From contig OZ022339.1 in NCBI GenBank assembly GCA_963989245.1, forward strand, positions 28,777,517 through 28,841,516: 64,000 nucleotides of DNA, given 5' to 3'. Position numbers and translations under genes: made by a program. The stretch is from Nansenia antarctica. Taxonomy: Eukaryota; Chordata; Actinopteri; Argentiniformes; Microstomatidae. The notes below the pieces were generated by a model. That model did no database searches, had not been told where the DNA came from, and was given only the letters and a program-made list of their open reading frames with translations. Shown here piece by piece: positions 32,284 to 42,312 of this stretch; positions within the stretch are counted from its first letter, which is position 1; every line of letters starts with the position of its first letter.

Positions 32284-33572
32284 CAGTGGTGTAGTCTACG
32301 TGATACGCAGGACTACGCCGTATACCCACTAGGAAAGGCCAAGGATTTCCATATACCCACTTAAAAATGTGCGAGGATACGTAACAGCGTTTTGTGACAG
32401 AACTTTCACTTTCATTCACCCCGTCTGTGTTACGAAGCACTTACTTCGGACTTTCTGACATGTTTGTTAACACATAACCAGTTGTTCAGAAAGCTCTCAC
32501 TATTTCCCCTACAATTGCCTTGGGGTGGGCAGGCCAGGCCTACACTGTGGCCAGGCCACACTTCGCTTGCCAGTGCTGGAGAATGATTTTTTTTTTGTGC
32601 GCGTGCGACGCGAGAGAGTTTTTGCAGAGTGAAAGCTCTGTGGAAGAAAGTAAGCAAGTTGAAACGTTAGCAAATATAATTACTGAGTGTTCTGACAGAG
32701 AAAGTTGGTTCAAGTCGTTGAACGACTATTTAGTCTTTATTATTGTGACTAGAAAGTGTCTGATTATAGTTTCATGGTGTGAATAATAGTCAAAGAACTA
32801 GCAAGCTAGCTAGCTTACTCAGAGGTGATTAGATGAGCTAGTCTGCTTGCACACATGCCAGCTAAAAGAGCTAACTGGATGCACTTCATTATTTTACTTA
32901 AAGTAGATATACAATCTTTCTTATTCTGCTAGAATTGGGCTTTATAGTAATACCATAATGGTATATTTACAGTACATGGACAGTGGATTGAAGCATTGGA
33001 ACAAACCCTCACTCATTGGAAATGTCTGTTTTTTGTAGTTGGACATACGATTTTCTTACAGGTGAGAGAGTAAGTAAAGACAGTATCTGACTGCATTGCC
33101 CACAGCAACCCAATATTCAATTAGAATGATGTTATGATTTGATATCAATCAATTTATACCTCTTATTAAATTATAAATACTCTGGTTGTTATATTTGCCT
33201 TTTGGTTGACAGCAAAAGAGGGAGAGAGGAGGATAGAGAGGGAGAGAATGAGAGAGAGCGGCACACCAGAGAGAGAGACAGCAAGAACCAGGTGAGAAAG
33301 TGGACAGGTAGTCAAGACCACATAAGTAGCCTTGAGAACTGATGGTTCTCGAGCCTAACGGCCCTTAGGGGGCAGGAGCCTATCTCCTGTTCCTGTAGCG
33401 TGAGGCAGCTTGATGTACAAGTATAGTCCATACCACCCCCCCAAGGCAGCAAACACTGGTGTAGATGCATACTGTATGCATAAGTGAGTGTGGTGGTGCT
33501 TATGGGGTGTTGCTCCGGCTGGGAGGGCAAAATCACAGTATACCCACTAGAAAAAACTAGATTACACCACTG
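32284..33572. mobile_element. hAT transposon, 1289 bp, in the TG microsatellite
   Basis: Begins CAGTGGTGTAGTCTACG and ends in the inverted TAGATTACACCACTG. Subterminal TATACCCACTAG occurs near both ends in opposite orientation. A perfect 8-bp TSD TGTGTATG lies at 32276-32283 and 33573-33580. No transposase motif is readable; an 88-codon frame at 32520-32786 is unassigned. An inverted copy of the ~430-bp repeat (33060-33458) sits inside. Confidence 0.9.
33060..33458 (-). mobile_element. ~430-bp dispersed repeat, inverted copy
   Basis: Collinear (inverted) with 25800-26231: the CAAGGCAGCAAACACTG end at 33442-33458, GGAGCCTATCTCCTGTTCC, GCGGCACACCAGAGAGAG, and the far end CAGTATCTGACTGCATTGCC. 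It contains a GA-rich block where the other copy has CT. Confidence 0.75.
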
Positions 33573-33624
33573 TGTGTATGTGTGTATGTATGTACTGTAT
33601 GTGTATGTGTGTGTGTGTGTGTGT
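33573..33624. repeat. TG/TATG microsatellite, middle block
   Basis: TGTGTATGTATGTACTGTATG-type core, cut off by the LINE at ~33625. Confidence 0.95.
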
Positions 33625-35013
33625 TGGACTCAATTCACACAGCACCCGTGACATCATCTTTCATCCCCAATGGGAGGGAGGGCTAGGGGTCCCCAATGTA
33701 GAATGGATCTACACCAGCATGAGAATTTCCCATCTTCTCAGGATGCTTAACAACGACGACAAGGACGTCAGGGAGCTGGCCCGCTCCTCCATGTTCCTGG
33801 ACCTGAGGAGAAGGAAGGTCCCAGTTGCCAGGGGGGCGGAGCCCCACTTCCTTGGGTTCAAGAGGAAACCCAGCGGAAAATTGGACACTCATTCCGCTGG
33901 TTTTGGAGTCTGGTCTGATTGGCCAGACCTGAATGACCTCTGTGTCCGAGCCGGGGTGTCCCTGGAGTGGGTGCGGTCTGACTCTGAGACTGTTCGGGTC
34001 TCAGAGAACTGTATATCTGACCCTCTCACACAGGTCAGGGCAACAGCCTCCTTTGCTGGACAGAGCCACCAGCTAACATCTAGAGGGGCCAGACGGACTC
34101 TCATGGACCTTCATCAACATCAACAACAACAACACTGGACTGGTCTGAAACTCCAGGGAAAACTGGCATGTCTTCCCACAGCTGATCACTCTGTTTCCCA
34201 TTCTTTTCTAAAAAACACTGCACTCGATGAGGACATTGTCATATTCACAACCAAGGCCAGATTACAAGTCCTTCCTACCAGACTCAACCTCTCTATTTGG
34301 TTTCCCTCCACTCAGGTTCCTCATTGCTTGCACCACACCACAGAACAGGTTACAGAAACACTTTCACATATCTTGAATGGCTGCTATGTTTACAAAGGAA
34401 TGTATATAGCACGTCATGACAGAATTGTGAGCCTAATAGTAAAGGACATATCACTCCACTTCCCAGTTACAGTGAAAATGTATACACATGCTTGTGTCAA
34501 TGCATCCATGTTCAATTTCTGTAATAACCAATGTCACTTTTCACAGTTGTCTGCTAACACACCAGATGTTGTTGTTGTTAATGAAGAGTCCAGAGAGGTG
34601 TCTGTATTAGAGGTAGCATGCACCTTTGATATAAGCCTAGAGGAAGCCTTCATGACTAAGGTCATGAAATACCAGCAGCTTGTAGACACCATCTCAGAGC
34701 TAGGCTATAGGTGTACGCTATTAGTCTTTATATTTGGCAGTCTTGGACATGTGCACAGATTGGTTGTCAGAGGACTACGTCTACTGGGAATGTCCAAGGG
34801 AGAAGCAAAAAGGCTCAGCAAGTATTGCTCTGTCTCTGCGATTATTGGCAGCCGCCAAATATGGCGGAGACGGTGTTACTTGTACCCGTGAGTCTTGTCC
34901 TGTTGTATGTGAAAGACATTGTCCATGTCTGTTTGTGAATGCATCCCATCTGTGCCTTCAGTATTTGTGTCCCTGTATACTTGTTTCTATGTGGACAGAA
35001 ATAAATGATTAAA
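33625..35013 (+). mobile_element. 5'-truncated LINE with restriction-like endonuclease, flanked by TG microsatellite
   Basis: The element body starts abruptly after (GT)n at TTGGACTCAATTCAC, carries an open frame to 34891, and ends in a short 3' UTR AGAAATAAATGATTAAA. TG/TATG microsatellite resumes at once. Left and right flanks share roughly 45-50 bp (GTATGTATGTACTGTATGTG plus neighbours), which is either a long TSD or two parts of one target array. Confidence 0.85.
33626..34891 (+). CDS. C-terminal part of a non-LTR retrotransposon ORF: thumb, zinc knuckle and restriction-like endonuclease
   Basis: An uninterrupted frame of 421 codons after the microsatellite-encoded part of the longer 439-codon frame (numbering below is for the 439-codon frame). 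IIFHPQWEGGLGVP (28-41) matches the region after the RT domain. A zinc-knuckle-like segment HCLHHTTEQVTETLSHILNG then Cys lies at 251-271; His266-x4-Cys271 is standard but one expected Cys looks replaced by His. A PD-(D/E)xK-type motif follows: Pro331-Asp332, Glu347, and Lys at 363/366. The C-terminus is FGSLGHVHRLVVRGL and SVSAIIGSRQIWRRRCYLYP. This is the arrangement of restriction-like-endonuclease LINEs (R2/NeSL/R4/HERO group). RT, ORF start and any N-terminal fingers are lost by 5' truncation, so it cannot move by itself. The lack of stops suggests a fairly young insertion. Exact clade not resolved. Confidence 0.82.
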   Translation, partial: GLNSHSTRDIIFHPQWEGGLGVPNVEWIYTSMRISHLLRMLNNDDKDVRELARSSMFLDLRRRKVPVARGAEPHFLGFKRKPSGKLDTHSAGFGVWSDWPDLNDLCVRAGVSLEWVRSDSETVRVSENCISDPLTQVRATASFAGQSHQLTSRGARRTLMDLHQHQQQQHWTGLKLQGKLACLPTADHSVSHSFLKNTALDEDIVIFTTKARLQVLPTRLNLSIWFPSTQVPHCLHHTTEQVTETLSHILNGCYVYKGMYIARHDRIVSLIVKDISLHFPVTVKMYTHACVNASMFNFCNNQCHFSQLSANTPDVVVVNEESREVSVLEVACTFDISLEEAFMTKVMKYQQLVDTISELGYRCTLLVFIFGSLGHVHRLVVRGLRLLGMSKGEAKRLSKYCSVSAIIGSRQIWRRRCYLYP

Positions 35014-35064
35014 ATGTGTGTATGTAGGTGTGTATGTGTGTATGTGTGTATGTATGTACTGTAT

Positions 35065-35112
<48 letters not shown>

Positions 35113-35130
35113 GCGTGTGTGTATGTATAC
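35014..35130. repeat. TG/TATG microsatellite, right block
   Basis: Same GTATGTATGTACTGTATGTG signature, then a long (GT)n. Confidence 0.95.
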
Positions 35131-35555
35131 TCGTTCCCCCTGCAGTTCCCCAGCGACCATTACAAGACAAACGTGAAAGTTATTCCAGCATTATTCATCT
35201 TGCATTTTCGCGTTGTTGTTTAGGGAAAAATGGAGGTTGTCTTTGTGTTTAAATGAACCTCTCCAAGAGGCACGACTTTGCATTCACGGCGGTGTGTGAA
35301 AACCTCATTAGCAGCGTGGGAAACATAGGTTTGTGTATGAAATGACTCAGAAACGGGTTACGGCTCCACTCAGTATGCAGGAAAACGACGAGTACACTTC
35401 ACACGCAGGCCTGTAATCTATCCTGCTGTCGTTGGAGCGCATTTAAGCACCCCCATGTCTCATTGTCTCTGATCCGAGGCCTGTTTTTGTGTGCCAGGTA
35501 TATGGTTTATACAGCAGGAGGTCTGTCTACACAAAGTACCGTAACAACACATGTA
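35131..35555. other. Non-coding, no feature recognised
   Basis: Unique sequence; no gene recognised. Confidence 0.4.
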
Positions 35556-35603
35556 CGTGTGTGTGCGTGTGTGTGTGTGTGTGTGGTCTGTGTGTGTGTG
35601 TGT

Positions 35604-35645
<42 letters not shown>

Positions 35646-35656
35646 TGTGTGTGTGT

Positions 35657-35694
<38 letters not shown>
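35556..35694. repeat. (GT)n microsatellite
   Basis: GT run with GGTCTG, GAGT and GGTG interruptions. Confidence 0.95.
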
Positions 35695-35695
<1 letters not shown>

Positions 35696-35907
35696 AATTA
35701 TGTGTGTGTGCATATACTTCATGAATGTGTAGGTGGAGCAGGATCCACCATATAGCAGCATGAATATCATCATGCAACACATTACCAATCACATACTGGA
35801 TGTCTTATGTGGGCTTTACCTCTGTTGAACAACACCTCCACCGTAACGTCCTCCACACACACAGGATGAGGACTGGGTGGAATAATAACTCTGTGTGTGT
35901 GGGCACC

Positions 35908-36640
35908 AGTGGCGGGCTGTGTGTATTTTACATATTTTACATTTAACATGCTATCCTCCCGCAATTAAACCTCCCTTGAATAACCACACCATGACAGTCG
36001 GGCTACAGGCTATTGTTTTTTGACGAAACCACCCCATATTCATTTCACAGTCACAATGAAAGTTAAAGCTGGAGTCGTCAGACCTAACAGAAGTGACAAC
36101 CATGGTTTCAGTACTTAATTCCCCCCAAACACTTACAACGTAAACAGATAAACCAATTACTAACAATTTAACAACACTGAACAAACATAAATAACACTGG
36201 CATAGGACATTTAAAACTTAGCAACATAACTCTCGAAGTCTGAACACGCTGCATGCTGGGAAACAGGAAGCCACAATGTTAACTGCGTAGCCCCATCGCT
36301 ACGATACGTTTTAATGTGTTTTGAAAAATGTTGCTGAAAATGTTGACTGTTCCACATACTGTGTAACGGTGTGTTGACGGCTAGGCCAGCTAGAAGGCTA
36401 ACTCGAAATCTGATTGGTTAAAGAATATGACAATCAACAACATTGTCCCCATTTGCTTCAACAGCCGAGGGGATTCACTCGAAATTCTGAAGGCCTTGGG
36501 GTAGATTTTTCACCCGGAGACAGCACAGGTGGAAAATCTGATTGGATAAAAGCTCTAATTTATATGAGCTGCACTGGAAGCAGTGCAACTGAGCGAGAGA
36601 GTAGCAATGGAAATGACGTTAATAGACTGATAGGAACAAA
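35908..36640. mobile_element. Partial hAT-like element
   Basis: Starts CAGTGGCGGGCTGTGTG, close to the inverted right end of the hAT at 9773-11342 (CAGTGGCGGGCGGTG). No partner end or TSD was found, so the right boundary is a guess. Repeated AAAATCTGATTGG / AAATCTGATTGG occurs at about 36407 and 36533. Confidence 0.4.
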
Positions 36641-37320
36641 CTTTGTAAAATACATATAGCATTAATAAAATATATATATATATATATATAAAAATATAAA
36701 TGTTTGATTCTGATCATCTCTAGGCCAGCAGAGGAGAGAGAGAGAGAGAGAGGGGGAGAGAGAGAGAGACAGAGAGAGACAATCAGCACTTTACTTTAGC
36801 CTCCCTCCCTGTCCTCCTCCTCCTCCTCCTCCTCTCCTCCTCTAGCTCAGTTCTCCCCTTATGTGGCTGTCTGTGGCACTGGCAGCAGGCCAAAGGGGAG
36901 AGGGAGGGGAGAGGGAGGGGGAGTCAGGAGAAGGGCTGTGTGATCGATGGCAGACCAGGTCTCAGAGCATTGATCAGGGCGCGATTATTATTATTCCAGT
37001 GAGTGACTCGTGAAGACCTCATTACTGGCAACTCAAATAACGAGCACGTCAGCGCCATCACGCAGTATTATTCCCCCACAGACCCCCCCTGCCCCCCGCC
37101 CCCCCAGCGCTGGCAGAGCCAGGGTTCACGGTGGTGGTGCTGCATTAATGTTAGGGATCACAATGTCAAGATGGAGATCGTGACTTCACCTGAAAACCTC
37201 AAAATGGAGGAGTCACTGCAGCCAGGAGGTTTGGGTCGTCTCTTGTCGTTCATCTCGATTATCAACACCAAAAGCCCTCCATCCACTCAGCCATTATGTC
37301 AACAGCAGGTAACCTCTATA
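36641..37320. other. Non-coding with AT, GA and TCC microsatellites
   Basis: (AT)n at 36672-36690, (GA)n at 36735-36780, (TCC)n at about 36817-36842, GGGA-rich stretch at 36895-36925. The 106-codon frame at 37003-37323 has no recognisable domain. Confidence 0.6.
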
Positions 37321-37322
37321 TA

Positions 37323-38018
37323 GGGCTTTCACACCGGCAAAGAACCGTGCCGGTTCGCGTTCGCGAACCAAGTCTGGAACCGGCCGGCGCGTTCAGACCG
37401 AAGCTCAATTGGTTCGGAACCTGAAAAGTTGGTTCGCAGCGGGCACCAAAAAATAGTGGTTCTCAAGCGCGAACCAAAGCGTAGAACAGTCACGTCGTCA
37501 GTGGGTGTGTCCTATTCTAGGCTGCAGAGACCAGCAAGGAGGAAGTAGACAAAATGTAATCTAATCTAAATCTTATCATTAGTGATCAAAAACAATATCA
37601 AAAGTGTCATTATTCTCTCTATCTTCCTCACATGCTCAGCAAACACACACACGCACACGCGCGCGGACATGCGCGAACGCGAATTTCGTAAGCCATTTCT
37701 ATTCCAGTAATGGAGCAGCTGATTAGTAAAAGAACGCATATAGAAAGTGTCTTTTGTTTTGTTTCACAGAAAATTGTGTTTATTTCAGATACTGTAGTAG
37801 TGGAAGATATGATCCTCTTTTCCAGTGAAGTAGCTGCCATCTAGTTGTGAATTGTTTTGTTTATCCCGCCCCTTCATCACCCAGCGTTGATGACGCGGAT
37901 GGTTCAGGTTACACTGGTATGAACGCGGGCTCGTTCGCCAGACAGCACCAAGGTTCAGAGGTTTCCGAACGCGAACGCGAACGCGAACCGGCACGGTTCT
38001 TTGCCGGTGTGAAAGCCC
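37323..38018. mobile_element. 696-bp MITE with 43-bp perfect inverted repeats
   Basis: GGGCTTTCACACCGGCAAAG at the left end is matched inverted at the right end, identical over 43 bp, including the GGTTCGCGTTCGCG segment; beyond that the right arm has extra GCGAAC copies. TA flanks both ends (37321-37322 and 38019-38020), the likely TSD. No transposase is present. A TA TSD would fit a Tc1/mariner-like or related superfamily; a 3-bp TWA duplication (Harbinger) does not fit. Confidence 0.88.
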
Positions 38019-38204
38019 TAATGTGAGCTAGACCAGGACAGACAGAAGGGACACAGAGGGATCCAGCAGCATCTGTGATGACAGGACTCCCGTTCCCTCC
38101 TTGTCTGCCCTCAGGGCCGTCCCCGTGGCTCTCTATTAAATCAAATTATAGCGCCGCAGTAAGGCTGTATGTCTGTATGTCACCCGTCACCCAGACTACC
38201 TTGG

Positions 38205-38658
38205 AGCAAGACGTATGATCCTCAAATCACTTCACTGGCTCCCCGTCTCCGTCAGAATTGAATTCAAGGTCTCCCTCCTCACCCACCAGTGCATTCACGG
38301 AACGCCCCCCCCCCCTAACTCAAGGAACTCCTCCATACCAGTCAGACCTCCTCACGCACCCTCCGTTCTACTGCCACCAACCTCCTCAAGACCCCCAGGA
38401 CCAAGCTCCGCACCATGGGGGATCGGGCTTTCTGCTCGGCTGCTCCCAGGCTGTGGAATGCTCTCCCTGTCACCTAAGGGCACCACAGAATGCTTTTAAA
38501 CGAGGCCTTAAAACCTATTTAATAGAGCCTTTTATTAGCCTTTTTTAAATTGAAAATGTTTATTGTTTTATTTGTTCATCTTTATTCTTGTTTTTAATCT
38601 GTAGCACTTTGAGATTTCTTTATGTAAAGTGCATTACATATAAAATGTATTATTATTA
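38205..38658 (+). mobile_element. LINE 3' end (L2-like), frameshifted
   Basis: ILKSLHWLPVSVRIEFKVSL at 38217-38276 matches LINE tail text (L.WLPV..RI.FK). After a frame change at the C-run (38307-38316), pieces of SAAPRLWNALP follow. The 3' UTR ends AAGTGCATTACATATAAAAT and (ATT)n at about 38647-38660. Confidence 0.8.
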
Positions 38659-39383
38659 TTATGTCTGTCCCTCTGGAGATGGAGACACTGTCTGTCCCTC
38701 TGGAGACGGAGACGCTGTCTGTCCCTCTGGAGACGGAGACGCTGTCTGTCCCTCTGGAGACGGAGACGCTGTCTGTCCCTCTGGAGACGGAGACGCTGTC
38801 TGTCCCTCTGGAGACAGAGACGATGTCTGTCCCTCTGGAGACGGAGACGCTGTCTGTCCCTCTGGAGACAGAGACACTGTCTGTCCCTCTGGAGAAGGAG
38901 ATGCTGTCTGTCCCTCTGGAGACAGAGACGCTGTCTGTCCCTCTGGAGACAGAGACGCTGTCTGTCCCTCTGGAGACGGAGACGCTGTCTGTCCCTCAGG
39001 AGACGGAGACGCTGTCTGTCCCTCTGGAGACAGAGACGATGTCTGTCCCTCTGGAGATGGAGACGCTGTCTGTCCCTCTGGAGACAGAGACACTGTCTGT
39101 CCCTCTGGAGAAGGAGACGCTGTCTGTCCCTCTGGAGACAGAGACGCTGTCTGTCCCTCAGGAGACGGAGACGCTGTCTGTCCCTCTGGAGACAGAGACG
39201 ATGTCTGTCCCTCTGGAGACGGAGACGCTGTCTGTCCCTCTGGAGACAGAGACACTGTCTGTCCCTCTGGAGAAGGAGACGCTGTCTGTCCCTCTGGAGA
39301 CAGAGACGCTGTCTGTCCCTCTGGAGACAGAGACGCTGTCTGTCCCTCTGGAGACGGAGACGATGTCAGTCCCTCAGGCCTGA
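38659..39383. repeat. 27-bp minisatellite, unit TGTCTGTCCCTCTGGAGACG+GAGACGC
   Basis: About 26 units beginning at the (ATT)n tail of the LINE. Variants (GACAGAGACGA, GAAGGAGACGC, CTCAGGAGAC) form a recurring block DRDD-DGDA-DRDT-EGDA-DRDA when read in one frame, seen three times, so a higher-order repeat exists. Both strands are open for 240-270 codons; not a gene. Confidence 0.95.
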
Positions 39384-39463
39384 ATATCATTACAGTTGAA
39401 TGAAGCCCTGAGGCTGCCAGCTGGTGAGATCTATGAGTCTCTGCCACCAAGGGACCTCTCTCT

Positions 39464-39467
<4 letters not shown>

Positions 39468-39532
<65 letters not shown>

Positions 39533-39597
39533 CATGTGCATGTGCATGTGTGTCAGTATCAGTGTGTGTGTCTGTTTGTGGGTAGGTGTCGGTGTGT

Positions 39598-39634
<37 letters not shown>

Positions 39635-39795
39635 CATGTGTGTCAGTGTTGGTGTGCGTCTGTGTGTGTCAGTGACGATGTGTGTCTGTGTGTTTCAGTG
39701 CCGGTGTGTGTGTGTGGCGTGTATGTGTGTGTGTGTGTGTGTGTGCGTGTGTGTGTGTGAGTGTGTGTGTGCGTGCGTGCGTCTGTGTGCATGTG
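39468..39795. repeat. (GT)n-rich compound microsatellite
   Basis: GT runs with GCATGTGC, GTCAGTGT and GTGCGTGC interruptions. Confidence 0.95.
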
Positions 39796-40439
39796 TTTTG
39801 ATCAGTACCTGGAGGTGGTGAAATGGTTATCTTTCAACTGTGCTGGGTAGACTGGAGGTTTCCACGGTGACAGAGTCATCTCATCAACTTTCCTGAGTCA
39901 CTGTGGTGACAGTTGGTGCTAGAGGAAAAGAGTCTGTGGGGAGCATGGCGCGTTCTGGCCTGCAGAGGGAGCCAGACTGTGGTTGGGGGGGGGGGGATAA
40001 TGAGCTGATTGCGGACAGGTGTCAGTGATCAGACTCGTTATCCCACTGGTCTATTTAACCTGTGTGTGTTTGTTCCTTCGGGAGAGTGAAGGAGGCGGGG
40101 AAAACCTGCCGAGGTGTTGGAGAGTGACAGAGTGACAGAGTGACAGAGTGACAGAGTGACAGAACGTGACGGAACAACGGCAGAGCCAGCTGAGTCCCGA
40201 AAGGGGAGTCAGCGCCGTTTGCAGTCGCCGCAGCGGATCCCGAGAGGGGAAGCCGGTGGGCGGAGCGGAAGTGACGGCCGCTCGCTGCACTTAGGATTTA
40301 TTCTTTATTATTTTGAAAGTCTCGCTCAGCCCGTCAATGACGGTGCTGAGCCGTGCTGTACGTTAAATAAACACGTTTGTACAGCTGTTCCTTTGTGTCG
40401 ACCTCCCTCTGTGAACCAGCATTATAACCAGCATTATAA

Positions 40440-41694
40440 CCCTATGGCAGGCCACTTAGGATACGACAAAACACTCAACCGGATAATGGCTCGATTCTAT
40501 TGGCCCGGGGATTCGGGCAGAGGTGCGGCGGTGGTGAGCGTCCTGCCGCGAGTGTCAATTAGTCAATCCCCCGGCGGTTCCCAGGGCGCCATTGCGCCCC
40601 CTCCCCCTGGTGGAGGCACCATTCGATCGTATTGGGATGGATATAATCGGGCCATTTGAACGTTGCTCACAGGGCTATCGGTTCGTGTTAGTCCTCATAG
40701 ACTATGCGACTCGATACCCCGAGGCAATACCGCTTCGTACTATCTCTGCAAAGAGTGTAGCACAGGCGTTATTCCAGGTCATCTCCCGGGTGGGGATCCC
40801 GAAAGAGATCCTCAATGACCAAGGCACTAACTTTATGTCACGAACACTTAGGGAACTCTACGGGTTGTTAGACATTAAGGCGGTCCGAACGAGCGTATAT
40901 CACCCGGCCACTGACTGTTCAATCGGACGCTTAAGTCAATGATCCGTAAGTTCATTCACGAAGATAGTCGTGATTGGCATAAGTGGTTAGACCCTCTGTA
41001 GTTCGCAGTGCGGGAAGTACCCCAGGCTTCCACGGGGTTTTCCCCCTTTGAGCTCCTGTACGGGCGCAAGCCACGGGGCGTCCTAGACCTGATTAAAGAA
41101 AGCTGGGAGGAAGGGTCTAGTGACAGTAAAAATGAAATACAATACGTCCTGGACCTACGAGCAAAGCTCCACTCACTGGAGGTTATGTCACGGGAGCATT
41201 TGCTCGAGGCCCAGGAGCGTCAAAAACGGCTGTACGACAGAGGGACTAGCCTACGCAATTTCTCACCGGGAGACAAAGTCCTCGTATTACTGCCCACGTC
41301 TAGCTCTAAATTACTCGCCAAGTGGCAAGGGCCGTTCGCGGTCACACGGTGAATTGGGGATGTAGACTACGAGGTAGTGCGGTCGGAGAGAGGGGATAGC
41401 ACACAAATATACCACATAAATCTCCTGAAAAAATGGAACGACGTGGTCCCTGTTTCCCTGGTGACGCTACATCCCGAGAAAGATGAGTTCGGGCCGGAGG
41501 TCCCAAAAACTAGTACTAGCGCCCCGGCCTGCTTAGGAGACCATCTCTCGGCGAACCAGCGGGCGGATGTTGATCAATTGCAACATAGGTTCGCGGATGT
41601 GTTCTCCCCTATACCCGGGCGTACTCGCCTCATAGAGCATCATATAGTTACGCAACCGGGTGTTACGGTACGTACGCGGCCATACATACGTTAA
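40440..41694 (+). pseudogene. Integrase and RT N-terminus of a Gmr1-like pol
   Basis: Pieces in order. Zinc-binding segment GHLGYDKTLNRIMARFYWPG (~40450-40508). Then in another frame CRECQLVNPP, preceded by an in-frame TGA. Integrase core (40592-40942): catalytic Asp in MDIIGP (40640) and Asp in NDQGTNF (40817); the third catalytic residue Glu is missing because the frame breaks after HPATD. The frame resumes as MIRKFIHEDSRDWHKWLDPL with an in-frame TAG, then FAVREVPQASTGFSPFELLY and GDKVLVLLP (41008-41352). A TGA at 41350 precedes IGDVDYEVVRSERGDSTQIY and LLKKWNDV. The final part RFADVFSPIPGRTRLIEHHI then RTRPYIR is the start of an RT domain. At least one frameshift and three stops make it inactive. 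Confidence 0.85.
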
Positions 41695-41745
41695 ATAAAC
41701 ACGTTTGTACAGCTGTTCCTTTGTGTCGACCTCCCTCTGTGCCTA
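41690..41745 (+). repeat. Second copy of the LTR end
   Basis: ACGTTAAATAAACACGTTTG, then TACAGCTGTTCCTTTGTG; direct repeat of 40362-40414. Marks the 3' boundary of the element. Confidence 0.9.
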
Positions 41746-42007
41746 GAGACTCTTACAGAGTCACTGCAGCGACAGTTGGAACTAGGGGAAAAGAGTTTGG
41801 GGATTTTCATATTGACACAAAGGAGAGACAAAAAATTAATACAGTTTTGATTGAATACATTTCCGTTAATTCCTCCTTTCAGAGTTTGATTGGATACATC
41901 CCTAAGGACCAGCCAGCGTAGCCCTCTAATTGAGTGGCACTTTTGGCGGGATACTGTGTGTTAACCTCTACATCTTAATATCTCTTAAAGTACAAACCGT
42001 AGACAAA

Positions 42008-42312
42008 AATGTGAAAAAAGAGGGAGAAGAAGGGGAGGAGAGGAGGAGGAGATGAGGGGAGGAGGGGAGATGAGGACAGGAGGAGAGGACAGGAGGAGAG
42101 GAGAAGACAAGAGAAGAGAAGGGGAGGAAAGGAGGAGGAGGAGAAGGAGGGGAGAGGAGAAGGGGAGGAAAGGAAAGGAGAGGAGGAGATGAGGGGAGGT
42201 AGAGGAGGAGAGGAGGGAAGGAGAGGTGAGTAGGAGAGAAGAAGGGGAGGAAAAGAGAGGAGGAGATGAGGGGAGGAAAGGAGAGGAGGACAGGGGGAGA
42301 GGAGGAGGGGAT
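42008..42312. repeat. GGA/GGAGA-rich purine array
   Basis: Purine + strand, irregular 5-15-bp units (GGAGGAGAGGA, GGGGAGGAAA). Confidence 0.9.

Larger units (their letters stand above)
39935..41745 (+). mobile_element. Disabled Ty3/gypsy LTR retrotransposon, Gmr1-like
   Basis: A probable 5' LTR (about 39935-40414, start uncertain) with AATAAA at 40366-40371 and a U5-like end GTTTGTACAGCTGTTCC is followed by integrase coding sequence, then the beginning of RT, then a second copy of the last ~53 bp of that LTR (41690-41742). gag, protease and most of RT/RNase H are missing. Integrase upstream of RT is the inverted order typical of Gmr1 elements, first described from cod. Five copies of an 8-bp unit GAGTGACA occur at about 40122-40163. 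Related ~45-bp stretches starting GAGTCACTG lie just outside both ends (39895 and 41758). Confidence 0.8.

Noticed and set aside
38588..39450. Cys/Gly/Asp repeat protein (VCPSGDGDA) or Ser/Pro repeat on -
   Set aside because: 27-bp minisatellite beginning at a LINE tail; both strands open.
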